This document shows, in pieces, positions 19,921-28,002 of a stretch of 64,000 bases of DNA (positions are counted from its first letter, which is position 1; every line of letters begins with the position of its first letter). Position numbers and translations under genes: made by a program. The stretch is from Tenacibaculum sp. AHE14PA. GTDB lineage: Bacteria; Bacteroidota; Bacteroidia; Flavobacteriales; Flavobacteriaceae. Under the pieces are notes generated by a model. It was not told the origin of the DNA and did not search any database. It was given only the letters and a program-made list of their open reading frames with translations. Location: the NCBI RefSeq assembly GCF_019278465.1, contig NZ_CP058983.1:620001-684000 (forward strand), read 5' to 3'.

Positions 19921-19954
19921 AAATGTCGTTAAAAAATAATTTTCAACGACATTT
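19921..19954 (-). terminator. Terminator of htrA
   Basis: AAATGTCGTT pairs with AACGACATTT, a perfect 10-bp stem, followed on the minus strand by a short T-rich tract. It lies just after the htrA stop at 19975. Confidence 0.65.
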
Positions 19955-19974
19955 GTACCTTTTATTAAAATATT

Positions 19975-21354
19975 TTAAAATCTAAAATATTCTTTTTTAC
20001 CTTCAGGACTCATTAATTCTAGTATCATTTGTTGATTACCAGTATAAGCATCTAAAGCAGTAACAGCTTCAGAAGCACTCGTTATTTCTTTTCCGTTTAT
20101 TTTAGTTAAAATATAACCAGCTCCTACTTTATAATACTGAAACCCTTTGTTTTTAGTTGCCGTAATTTTTGCACCTTGCTTTATATTATACTTTCTTTTT
20201 TCTTTTGATGTTAAATCTTTTAATTGCACTCCGAAAGAAAATGAGGTAAATGTACTTTTTTTACCCAATTTAACAGTTTTCATTAAATCTTCGCCATCTC
20301 TAGTAACCGTTAGGTTTACATATTCCCCAGGTCTTTTTGCGGTTAATTGCCCCTTCAAATCAGAAAACTTAGTTATTTTAATATTGTTTACTTTGGTTAT
20401 AATATCCCCCTCTAATAAACCTGCTTTTATTGCTTCACTATTACTTTCTATTTCACCAATTTTAACACCTTCAATATCTTTTATTGAATTATCAACGCTA
20501 ATACCAATTATTGCCTCTTGTACAGATCCGAATTCTAACAAATCATCTACTACTTTTTTAGCAATGTTAGATGGCACCGCAAAAGAATACCCAATAAAAG
20601 AACCTGTTTTAGATGATATCGCTGTGTTTATTCCTATTAATTCTCCTCTAGTATTTACTAAAGCTCCACCACTATTACCAGGATTTACGGCTGCATCTGT
20701 TTGAATAAAAGCTTCAATATTTCTATTCCCATCTAAATCACGTCCTTTTGCACTTACAATACCTGCTGTAACTGTTGATGTTAAATTATAAGGATTTCCT
20801 ACTGCTAAAACCCATTCTCCTATTTTTGCATTATCTGAATTACCAAAAGGTAAATATGGTAAATCCTCGTCAGAATCTACTTTTAACAAAGCAATGTCAT
20901 TACTTTTATCAGTTCCTACTAAAACAGCTTTTAACTTTTTACGATTGTTTAAGGTAATTTCAATTTCACTAGCCCTATCTATTACGTGATTATTAGTTAC
21001 AATATATCCGTCAGGAGAAATTATAACACCACTCCCCGTTCCTACTTGCTCATATTTACGTGTACCGCTTCGTCCGAAAAGTTGCGCATACGGATTCTGC
21101 TGTGTTCTTACCGCTGTATTTTTAACATGCACTACTGCATGCACTGTTTTATCTGCCGCTTCGGTAAAATCAGTAGGACTTAATTCCGAATTAATGACTG
21201 TTGATGGATAGTTTGCTGGTATTGTTTTTAATGGTGATTGTATTTCGCTCACCTGAATTATTTCTTGCGGACTTTCAATAAACATCTTATATCCTGCAAG
21301 TGTAATTACGCCTCCTAAAATGGCGATTCCTAATGTTTTAATTGTTTTTTTCAT
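19975..21354 (-). CDS. htrA: HtrA/DegP family periplasmic serine protease
   Basis: HtrA proteases degrade or refold damaged proteins in the periplasm and are typical envelope-stress genes. The 459-residue protein has an N-terminal membrane/signal segment (LGIAILGGVITLAGYKMF) and a trypsin-like domain. The catalytic triad is His123 (NNHVID), Asp153 (SNDIALL) and Ser228 (NPGNSGGAL). Two PDZ domains follow, roughly residues 275-365 and 370-455. Upstream lies a perfect -7 box (21377-21384) and an array of six TTTAAC-type repeats phased at 10-11 bp. That array suggests regulated expression, plausibly in response to stress. Confidence 0.93.
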   Translation of the reverse strand: MKKTIKTLGIAILGGVITLAGYKMFIESPQEIIQVSEIQSPLKTIPANYPSTVINSELSPTDFTEAADKTVHAVVHVKNTAVRTQQNPYAQLFGRSGTRKYEQVGTGSGVIISPDGYIVTNNHVIDRASEIEITLNNRKKLKAVLVGTDKSNDIALLKVDSDEDLPYLPFGNSDNAKIGEWVLAVGNPYNLTSTVTAGIVSAKGRDLDGNRNIEAFIQTDAAVNPGNSGGALVNTRGELIGINTAISSKTGSFIGYSFAVPSNIAKKVVDDLLEFGSVQEAIIGISVDNSIKDIEGVKIGEIESNSEAIKAGLLEGDIITKVNNIKITKFSDLKGQLTAKRPGEYVNLTVTRDGEDLMKTVKLGKKSTFTSFSFGVQLKDLTSKEKRKYNIKQGAKITATKNKGFQYYKVGAGYILTKINGKEITSASEAVTALDAYTGNQQMILELMSPEGKKEYFRF

Positions 21355-21376
21355 TTGCTTACAAAATTTATCTATT

Positions 21377-21384
21377 CAAATATA
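21377..21384 (-). promoter_or_regulatory. htrA promoter -7 element (TATATTTG)
   Basis: TATATTTG on the minus strand matches TAnnTTTG exactly and would place the start site near 21371, about 17 bases before the htrA ATG. The phased repeats begin five bases upstream of it. Confidence 0.6.
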
Positions 21385-21388
21385 ATAT

Positions 21389-21458
21389 TTTAACATTTTC
21401 AAAAAAGTTGTTTAACGTTGTTTTAACGGATTTTAACCGCTATTTAACACATTTTAAT
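21389..21458. promoter_or_regulatory. Six TTTAAC-type repeats phased at about 10.5 bp
   Basis: TTTAAC occurs at 21389, 21411, 21422, 21432 and 21443, and TTTAAT at 21453. The steps are 22, 11, 10, 11 and 10 bp, so all copies face the same side of the helix. On the htrA strand the unit reads GTTAAA. The array lies between the divergent htrA and dapF promoters. Phased direct repeats are typical of cooperative regulator binding or intrinsic bending; which applies here is inference. Confidence 0.6.
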
Positions 21459-21473
21459 TCATTAGAAATCTTG

Positions 21474-21481
21474 TATATTTG
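21474..21481 (+). promoter_or_regulatory. dapF promoter -7 element (TATATTTG)
   Basis: A perfect TAnnTTTG motif ends six bases before the dapF ATG at 21488, so the mRNA is probably leaderless or has a leader of one or two bases. The expected -33 position overlaps the last phased repeat. Confidence 0.65.
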
Positions 21482-21487
21482 CTTCTT

Positions 21488-22258
21488 ATGAATTTAGTTT
21501 TTTACAAATACCAAGGAACAGGTAACGACTTTGTTATAGTCGATAACCGCACAAAAATATTTCCAAAAAATAACATTGCTTTTATTAATAAACTATGTAA
21601 TAGAAATTTTGGAATTGGTGCCGATGGCGTGATTTTAATTGAAAATCACAACACAACCGATTTTAGAATGATTTATTTTAATGCAGATGGAAGCGAAACT
21701 ATGTGCGGAAATGGCGGAAGATGTGCCGTTGCTTTTGCTAAAAAACTAAACATTATTGATCGTAAAACAACCTTTACTGCTTTTGATGGTGCACATTATG
21801 CCGAAATTGATAACGACATTATTTCATTACACATGGTAAACGTAAACGAAATCAACATAAAAAAAGACGCTGTTTATGCATTTACAGGCACACAACATCA
21901 TGTAGAGATAGTTGAATCCTTAGAGAATTACCCTGTTTTTGAAAACGGAAAAAAAATAAGATACAGTTACGATTCTCCTGGTGCTAACGTTAATTTCACA
22001 CAACAAATAAACAACAATACTTTTAGGGTTAGAACCTATGAAAAAGGTGTGGAAAATGAAACTTTAGCCTGCGGAACAGGCGTTACTGCAGTTGCTATTG
22101 CAATGTACGCTACTAAAAAAACAACTGAAACTTTAATTAAACTACATGTAGAAGGTGGTTTACTTGAAGTTAGTTTTGATGAAGAAAATGGCAAATTCAG
22201 CAATATATTTTTAAAAGGACCGGCCGTTTGTGTGTTTAAAGGCGAAATTGAATTGTAA
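21488..22258 (+). CDS. dapF: Diaminopimelate epimerase
   Basis: DapF converts LL- to meso-diaminopimelate for peptidoglycan and lysine. The two catalytic cysteines are present: Cys73 in ETMCGNGGRC and Cys195 in ETLACGTG. The KYQGTGNDFV opening at residues 7-16 is diagnostic. I chose the ATG at 21488 rather than an upstream TTG, because the TTG lies inside the promoter -7 box. The stop TAA overlaps the next ATG as TAATG, so dapF, the GNAT gene and mltG form a coupled unit. Confidence 0.96.
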   Translation: MNLVFYKYQGTGNDFVIVDNRTKIFPKNNIAFINKLCNRNFGIGADGVILIENHNTTDFRMIYFNADGSETMCGNGGRCAVAFAKKLNIIDRKTTFTAFDGAHYAEIDNDIISLHMVNVNEINIKKDAVYAFTGTQHHVEIVESLENYPVFENGKKIRYSYDSPGANVNFTQQINNNTFRVRTYEKGVENETLACGTGVTAVAIAMYATKKTTETLIKLHVEGGLLEVSFDEENGKFSNIFLKGPAVCVFKGEIEL

Positions 22259-22782
22259 TGAATACATTAAAAGGTACACATATAAATTTAAGAGCGCTTG
22301 AACCTGAAGATTTAGAATTTTTGTTTCAAATAGAAAACAATGAATCTTTTTGGGAAGTTAGTCATACGCAAGTTCCGTTTTCGAAATTTATTTTAAAACA
22401 ATATTTAGAAAATGCTCATTTAGATATTTATGAAGCAAAACAATTACGCCTAGTTATTGAAGATAACACTTCGTTAAATGCTATTGGTATGATTGATGTT
22501 TTTGATTTTAATCCGCAGCATAAAAGAGCCGGCATCGGAATTTTAATTCACCCTGATTATCAACAAAACGGATTTGCATCTGAAGCTTTACAACTATTAA
22601 ACAACTATTGTTTTACATACTTACAAATACACCAATTATACGCTAATATTACAAGCGATAATAAAAACAGCATTCATCTTTTTACAAAACACAATTTTAA
22701 AGAAATCGGTGTTAAAAAAGATTGGATTTTAAGCAACAATATATATAAAGACGAAATTTTATTTCAATTGATAAATGAATAA
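22258..22782 (+). CDS. GNAT family N-acetyltransferase
   Basis: This is a 174-residue acetyltransferase of the RimJ/RimL-like GNAT group, which uses acetyl-CoA to modify an amine of a protein or small molecule. The opening LKGTHINLRALEPEDLEFLF and the acetyl-CoA-binding strand-loop region (RAGIGILIHPDYQQNGFASEAL, with the Q-x-x-G-x-A pattern) are characteristic. The C-terminal motif NKNSIHLFTKHNFKEIG is also typical. The substrate is unknown. It is translationally coupled to dapF on one side and overlaps mltG by eight bases on the other, which hints at an envelope-related job but does not prove it. Confidence 0.85.
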   Translation: MNTLKGTHINLRALEPEDLEFLFQIENNESFWEVSHTQVPFSKFILKQYLENAHLDIYEAKQLRLVIEDNTSLNAIGMIDVFDFNPQHKRAGIGILIHPDYQQNGFASEALQLLNNYCFTYLQIHQLYANITSDNKNSIHLFTKHNFKEIGVKKDWILSNNIYKDEILFQLINE

Positions 22783-23803
22783 GAGAATAATATACATAGC
22801 TATTGCCATTATATTTTTAATTGGCGGAATTATTGGTTTTAATTTTTATCAGAAAATATTTGGCAATGCGGTTACTAAAAGCGGCGCTATTTATATAAAA
22901 TCTGATGATACTTTTGATGGATTAAAAAAACAGCTTTCTAATTATATCGATAAACCTGAAAACTTTATTTGGGTTGCCGAAAAGAAAAAATTCACAAAAC
23001 CGAAAGGCGGAAAATACATTCTAAAAAAAGGAATGAGTTTAAACGATGTAGTAAACTTATTGAGGAGCGGAAACCAGACTCCGATAAAATTATCTTTTAA
23101 CAATCAAGATTCATTAGAAAAACTGGCAGGTAGAATTGCAGAACAAATTGAAACTGACTCCATTTCTTTAGTAAAAGTAATGAGAGAGAAAGACTTTTTA
23201 GTGAAAAATGGTTTCAATCAAAAAAATGCTTTAGGAATGTATATTCCTAATAGTTATGAATTTTATTGGAACACCTCTGCTGAAAAATTCCGCAGTAAAA
23301 TGCTTATTGAATACAATCGCTTTTGGAATACAGCAAGATTAGCTAAAGCTAAAAAACTAAACTTATCAAAAAAGGAAGTTATTACCTTGGCTTCTATCGT
23401 ACAAAAAGAAACTGCGCAAAAAAGCGAACGCCCAATTGTAGCTGGTTTGTATTTAAACAGGTTAAGAGATGGTTGGCCTTTACAGGCAGACCCTACAGTT
23501 ATATATGCGATTAAACAACTTAAAGGTGATGACTTTATTGTAAAACGTGTACTTAATAACGATCTTAAAATTAAATCGCCTTATAATACGTATCAAAATA
23601 CAGGTTTACCGCCATCATTAATTGCAATGCCAGATGTATCATCAATAGATGCAGTTTTAAACTACAAAAAACATGGTTACTATTATATGTGTGCAAGTGT
23701 AGATAATATTGGTTTTCATGATTTTGCAAGTTCTTTAGCACAACACAACAGAAACGCGGCTAAATACCAAAGATGGATTACACAACGTGGAATAAATAGG
23801 TAA
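22775..23803 (+). CDS. mltG: Endolytic murein transglycosylase MltG
   Basis: MltG cuts nascent glycan strands in the periplasm and is thought to end their elongation. The 342-residue protein has one N-terminal membrane helix (residues 4-24), a LysM-like region, and the YceG catalytic domain with Glu212 in LASIVQKETAQ. The substrate-groove motifs LYLNRLRDGWPLQADPTVIYA and NTYQNTGLPPSLIAMP are intact. The last 40 codons are duplicated with about 84 percent identity (my hand count) at 28003-28140, beyond an inserted cassette. The current 3' end therefore probably came from, or was left by, a recombination event. Confidence 0.95.
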   Translation: MNKRIIYIAIAIIFLIGGIIGFNFYQKIFGNAVTKSGAIYIKSDDTFDGLKKQLSNYIDKPENFIWVAEKKKFTKPKGGKYILKKGMSLNDVVNLLRSGNQTPIKLSFNNQDSLEKLAGRIAEQIETDSISLVKVMREKDFLVKNGFNQKNALGMYIPNSYEFYWNTSAEKFRSKMLIEYNRFWNTARLAKAKKLNLSKKEVITLASIVQKETAQKSERPIVAGLYLNRLRDGWPLQADPTVIYAIKQLKGDDFIVKRVLNNDLKIKSPYNTYQNTGLPPSLIAMPDVSSIDAVLNYKKHGYYYMCASVDNIGFHDFASSLAQHNRNAAKYQRWITQRGINR

Positions 23804-23812
23804 GTTTATTCT

Positions 23813-26479
23813 TTAGAACCTATATTCCAAACCTATTAGTATAGATTTTGGCAGCAGATTGTATTCTGTTGTCGAAGTTCCAATATCGCTTATATTAGAA
23901 TCTCTGAACTGCTTTACATTAAACAAATTCTTACCAACTAACTCCATTGTTAATTTATTTTTAATTAACGTGTAAGTGCTTTCAAAATCTAAAAAAGTAT
24001 ATCTATTATTTACTTTTAAATTTCCAAAAGAATAGTGTTCTAATTTTATTTTAGAATTAAGACTTTTGTTAAATGCAAAGGATAAATCTAAAAAGCTAAC
24101 ATTATCTACAAAAGAATTATTTTCTATAATTTTTATTTGAATATCTTTCCATTCTGACCCTATATGGTAATTAAAAAAACCTCGAAAACTAGAACGTAAT
24201 TCAAAACCATAATTATAATTCTTTGTTATTATTTCTCTTAAACTAGAATTATTAATTGTGTTTTTATATTCACTCTTAACATAACCAGTTTTTAGTTTTA
24301 AAATTGAATTAATAAACTTAAAATAGTAGTCTGCATTTGCTACAATTCCTATTAACTTTCTATCTTTAATTAAAACTTTATTTACTTGAACGTAATTTTG
24401 ACTTAAATTAATCTCTGAGGAAAAAAAATCATGATTTACATTATAAAACATTGAAATGTTAGCAAAAAAACGATCACTCCAATTACCTAAATTATAGTTA
24501 AACCTTAAGTTAGATGTGCTCAATTGATTTAATTCATTGATTCCTCTTGAAAAAGATCGAAAATCAGTTAGTAAATAATTACTATAAACATCTATTATAC
24601 TTGTATTTGTTTTATTATAAGAATAATAAGATGAAATTTTATTTCTATCATTTATAGCCCAACTAACCCCTATCTTAGGGTTTATAAAAAAAGGTTTTTG
24701 TTCTTTTGTAGTATTTTCATTTTTTAGAAAATTAAGAATTTGATGAAAATTTAATTCTCCCAAAAATTTAATTTTTTTAAGCTTATAAAGATATTTACTC
24801 TTAAGATACAAATCATTTACCCTATAAATAGTTTTATTTTGATATCCAACAGGCGTACTTACAACATTAGTATTCTCTAGTAAAGACAAATTAGATGTAA
24901 GCTCATCTCCTCTAAACTTATTACCTAATTGTAATTCTAATAAACTCCCATTTTTTTTTCTATTTAATAAATGAGCACTCACACCTGCAAATTGCATATA
25001 GTTCGCACTATATTGTTTTACATTGTTAACTTTATCGGTGTTTACAAATAAATCACTAAACAAAAATCTATCTACTTTGTAATTTTGAGGTGTTTCTTCA
25101 TTTATTAATCTCCCTGTTAATAACAACACCTTTTTGTCATCTAATTTATGAGTATAGGTTATTTTTTGATCAAACAGTTTATTTTTAGATTTTACTCCTT
25201 CAATTGTTGTATCACCATTAAACACTAAATTGGAAACGCTATTAAAATCTCCTTGATTATACTTTAGAGAAGATATCAACATTTTATTTTTAGATATATT
25301 ATAATTTATATCCAGTTTACCAAAAGCGATGTTATTCTTTTTTGTTAGCTTATAATTTTCTTTATTATCAAAACTAATATTATCTAAATCAACAATCTCT
25401 AGGCTGTTTTTAGTAAAACCAACAATATCACTATTAAAAAAACCTAAAGCTTTTATCTTTAGTTTATCTGAAGGATTAAAAATTGCATTTAATGATAGTA
25501 ACTTTGCATTATTAAAATTTGTACGATTTTTATTAAAGCTTAAATTTATATTTGATAATTCTAATAAACTTGTTGCTTTTTGATCATCTCCAATACTACC
25601 AGGTTCATCTAATCTATACGGATTTATTAACTCTTGTACATCACCTACCGCATCATATCCTAAATTATTTAAATTGGTAAGAAAATAATACTTATTCTTC
25701 TTTCCAAAATTCATTAAATTCCCCTTGAAATGATAAAAATTATTATTACCAATACTTGCTTTAGAATTACCAAACCAAATTCTTTTTGAATTTTTATCTA
25801 GTTTTAAATTTAAAGCAACTTTATCACTATCTTCTATACCTTTTAATAAACGATTATTAGAATATTTTTTTAGTATCTCTACTTCTTTTATAGCATAAGA
25901 AGGCATGCTTTTAGATAATATCTTGTAACCTTTTTCAAAGAAATCATCACCATCTACCATTAATTTTTCTATCTCCCTATCTCCTACTTTTATAGTTCCT
26001 TCACTATCTACAGTAAGCCCGGGAATTTTCTTTAATAAATCCTCTACAGAATATTCACTTCCATCTATAAAAGATGACACATTAAAGAGTATTGTATCTT
26101 TTTTAACAATAATTGAACGCTTACTTTTTACAATTACTTCATCTAATGTTATTTTATTATCCTCAAGAACAACCTTTTTTTCAATAACTACTAGCTTATT
26201 ATCAACAAGTAAATCAATAGTTAATTCTTTATAAGGCAACGAGGAAAATGTTAAAGAATAATGTCCCTTTTTAACTTTATCAAAATAAAAATATCCTTTT
26301 TCATTTGAATAACAATAAGACACAATACTTTTAGTGTTTTTATCTTTTAAAATAACAGCAACACTATTAATATTTTCTTTACGGCTATTCTTTATATATC
26401 CATGAATTTTAGATTGAGAGAACAAACTATTAGCAAATACCAATAAATAAACTGTAAAAAATAAATTTATTTTTCCCAT
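23813..26479 (-). CDS. TonB-dependent-receptor-like outer membrane barrel with carboxypeptidase-like N-domain
   Basis: This 888-residue exported protein has a signal peptide (through NSLFSQ, about residue 22). A carboxypeptidase-regulatory-like beta-sandwich follows, roughly 23-105 (IHGYIKNSRKENINSVAVILKD). Next is a plug-like domain around 110-220 (LDEVIVKSKRS, VEDLLKKIPGLTVDSEG). A long beta-barrel ends in phenylalanine (IGLEYRF), as outer-membrane proteins do. It fits the TonB-linked barrel group often found beside GLPGLI genes, and overlaps the GLPGLI gene here by 13 bases. The ligand is unknown. It sits in a cassette inserted at the mltG 3' end and appears more AT-rich than its neighbours by eye. 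Confidence 0.8.
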   Translation of the reverse strand: MGKINLFFTVYLLVFANSLFSQSKIHGYIKNSRKENINSVAVILKDKNTKSIVSYCYSNEKGYFYFDKVKKGHYSLTFSSLPYKELTIDLLVDNKLVVIEKKVVLEDNKITLDEVIVKSKRSIIVKKDTILFNVSSFIDGSEYSVEDLLKKIPGLTVDSEGTIKVGDREIEKLMVDGDDFFEKGYKILSKSMPSYAIKEVEILKKYSNNRLLKGIEDSDKVALNLKLDKNSKRIWFGNSKASIGNNNFYHFKGNLMNFGKKNKYYFLTNLNNLGYDAVGDVQELINPYRLDEPGSIGDDQKATSLLELSNINLSFNKNRTNFNNAKLLSLNAIFNPSDKLKIKALGFFNSDIVGFTKNSLEIVDLDNISFDNKENYKLTKKNNIAFGKLDINYNISKNKMLISSLKYNQGDFNSVSNLVFNGDTTIEGVKSKNKLFDQKITYTHKLDDKKVLLLTGRLINEETPQNYKVDRFLFSDLFVNTDKVNNVKQYSANYMQFAGVSAHLLNRKKNGSLLELQLGNKFRGDELTSNLSLLENTNVVSTPVGYQNKTIYRVNDLYLKSKYLYKLKKIKFLGELNFHQILNFLKNENTTKEQKPFFINPKIGVSWAINDRNKISSYYSYNKTNTSIIDVYSNYLLTDFRSFSRGINELNQLSTSNLRFNYNLGNWSDRFFANISMFYNVNHDFFSSEINLSQNYVQVNKVLIKDRKLIGIVANADYYFKFINSILKLKTGYVKSEYKNTINNSSLREIITKNYNYGFELRSSFRGFFNYHIGSEWKDIQIKIIENNSFVDNVSFLDLSFAFNKSLNSKIKLEHYSFGNLKVNNRYTFLDFESTYTLIKNKLTMELVGKNLFNVKQFRDSNISDIGTSTTEYNLLPKSILIGLEYRF

Positions 26480-27204
26480 TCATATACTAATTCAAGGTCA
26501 TTTCTATCATTTTTAGGTATTGTAACAATTGCATCTTTTGGTAATAAACTCATAAGTTTAGCCCTCATTATTTTCGAATTCTCTTCTTCAATTTTAATAA
26601 GTTTTCTTAAGGATACTCTTTTAACTTTTTTGTAAGGAACTTCAATTTTTTTTACACCTGGATATTTAATTTTACTTGCTCTCCATTTAAAAGTATTCGT
26701 TACATCTTTTATTTCTAGAATTAAACCTGGTAAACCATTAAATTTCCATGGACCAAAAGAAAAAGGTAATTTTATAGAGTACCATGCTTTATAATCTCTA
26801 CCTCTAAAATTAACTGTTGCTTTATTACAATTATAGTTAGCTATTTTTTTTGTTTCTGTATAATCTATTTTCCAATTCATTTTTGGAATTTCTTCAACTA
26901 TTTCATAAATAGTTTTTTTTCTTATATCATAACTAATAAGTGTATTGTTTTTTTTATTGGTTAATCTATAAATATCAATTCTATCTCCACCTATAGTAAT
27001 CTCATTAGAAGAAGTTATTCTTGCCTTGTTACCTGTATTTAATTTTTCTAAAAAAGTTTTAAATATGGCTTTCTCATTATCACAATTTAATACTGCAATT
27101 GTTTCATTATATCTAGAATTATCATAAAAATCATACTCAACAGTAATCTTATTTTGTTGTGAAAACCCTAATAAAGGCATAAGTAATAGTAAAATAAATT
27201 TCAT
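26467..27204 (-). CDS. GLPGLI family secreted protein
   Basis: The 245-residue protein carries the motif that names its family, seen here as PWKFNGLPGLILEIKD, near residue 155. The signal peptide MKFILLLLMPLLGFS is cleaved before QQNK. GLPGLI proteins are Bacteroidota-specific and of unknown function, and commonly pair with a carboxypeptidase-like/TonB-type barrel gene, as here. Cysteine occurs in NYNCNKATV, and the strand NFRGRDYKAWYS follows it. The gene overlaps the downstream barrel gene by 13 bases and lies 67 bases after the small secreted protein. I expect the three to be one operon. Confidence 0.85.
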   Translation of the reverse strand: MKFILLLLMPLLGFSQQNKITVEYDFYDNSRYNETIAVLNCDNEKAIFKTFLEKLNTGNKARITSSNEITIGGDRIDIYRLTNKKNNTLISYDIRKKTIYEIVEEIPKMNWKIDYTETKKIANYNCNKATVNFRGRDYKAWYSIKLPFSFGPWKFNGLPGLILEIKDVTNTFKWRASKIKYPGVKKIEVPYKKVKRVSLRKLIKIEEENSKIMRAKLMSLLPKDAIVTIPKNDRNDLELVYEWEK

Positions 27205-27270
27205 TTTTTTCTTATTACATAAAAGGTTTTACATGTTTTTTAATACATGCAAAACCTTTAAAATTAATTA

Positions 27271-27561
27271 TTACTGTAATGCATCTAACAAGTCTGACAA
27301 TAGCTGCTTACAATCTGCTGCCGTCTCTGTTTTCACAGTAATATTAACTACAGTTTGTCCTGTTTGATTATTCTTAATATGAATACTACAGTCACCACTA
27401 ACTTCATCATAACTTATAGTAGAAATTGTTTTAACATCTTTTTTTACAAATTTTTCTACTTTAAATGACTCAATATTGTTATCATTCATTTTTTCTAAAC
27501 CTGTTGCATTCGCTGTAACAAAAGCACCTAAAAATAGTGCTGTTAAAAATACTTTTTTCAT
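27271..27561 (-). CDS. Small secreted protein of the GLPGLI cassette
   Basis: This is a 96-residue precursor with a signal peptide (MKKVFLTALFLGAFVTANA), giving a mature form of about 77 residues. The mature part is hydrophilic, with a beta-rich middle (DVKTISTISYDEVSGDCSIH) and a helical tail (DCKQLLSDLLDAL). It contains two cysteines that could form a disulphide. I do not recognise a family. As the first gene of the operon before GLPGLI and the barrel protein, it could be the substrate, ligand or sensor of that pair; this is inference only. Confidence 0.65.
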   Translation of the reverse strand: MKKVFLTALFLGAFVTANATGLEKMNDNNIESFKVEKFVKKDVKTISTISYDEVSGDCSIHIKNNQTGQTVVNITVKTETAADCKQLLSDLLDALQ

Positions 27562-27606
27562 AATTTTTAATTTAATAAAATATTTAGTTAATCTATGAAA
27601 TATTTA

Positions 27607-27630
27607 TAGTCAACCATAGCATATTGACTA
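27607..27630. promoter_or_regulatory. Inverted repeat TAGTCAA-N10-TTGACTA
   Basis: A perfect 7-bp inverted repeat with a 10-base spacer lies between the small secreted gene and the palindrome. It contains GTCAACCATAG (27609-27619), nearly the same as GTTAACCATTAG in the right arm of the 58-bp palindrome. A shared operator for the adjacent XRE regulator is plausible. Confidence 0.45.
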
Positions 27631-27689
27631 AATTGCAATGTTTTTCAAAACTATACATTTAAAAAACTGACACAAAAATATTCCTACTC

Positions 27690-27747
27690 CTTTTGCGACT
27701 AATGGTTAACCCTATTTTAAAATAGGGTTAACCATTAGTCGCAAAAG
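27690..27747. repeat. 58-bp perfect palindrome upstream of the XRE gene
   Basis: The sequence 27690-27718 is exactly mirrored by 27719-27747, giving 29-bp arms and no loop. Each arm contains GGTTAACC, and the centre is TTTTAAAA. It lies between divergent genes, upstream of both, so it is not placed as a terminator. Its right end abuts the XRE gene's promoter region. A regulator operator or a recombination/replication structure are the main options. Confidence 0.85.
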
Positions 27748-27785
27748 CTATTTTTATAATAATATCTTTAGCACAAAAAAAGAGC

Positions 27786-28001
27786 ATGAAAAAGTCTACA
27801 GAAATTGAACTTTCTTTAATTCTTATAAAGTTAAAAGAAGAAAGATTAAAAACGGGGATGTCGCAAGTGGATTTTGGAGAAAAAATTGGTTTAAGTCAAA
27901 ACGCATACTATAAATTAGAAACTGGAAAAACGAAACTTGATATGTATCGTTTTTTAGCTATCTGTAAAATTTTAGATATTGAGCCTAAATCTTTTTTCTA
28001 A
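27786..28001 (+). CDS. XRE family helix-turn-helix regulator
   Basis: The 71-residue protein is a single Cro/C1-type DNA-binding domain. The helix-turn-helix is MSQVDFGEKIGLSQNAYYKLETGK, shown here as residues about 24-47, and the tail is ICKILDIEPKSFF. There is no effector domain, so it probably acts as a dimeric repressor or activator. A near-consensus -7 box (TATCTTTA, 27763-27770) sits between the 58-bp palindrome and the ATG. The palindrome may be its own operator. It is divergent from the small secreted/GLPGLI/barrel operon and could control that operon. Confidence 0.85.
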   Translation: MKKSTEIELSLILIKLKEERLKTGMSQVDFGEKIGLSQNAYYKLETGKTKLDMYRFLAICKILDIEPKSFF

Positions 28002-28002
28002 T

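Noticed and set aside
20147..20704. 185-residue plus-strand ORF inside htrA
   Set aside because: It is antisense to a strongly conserved protease gene with an intact catalytic triad; the open frame is a coding shadow.
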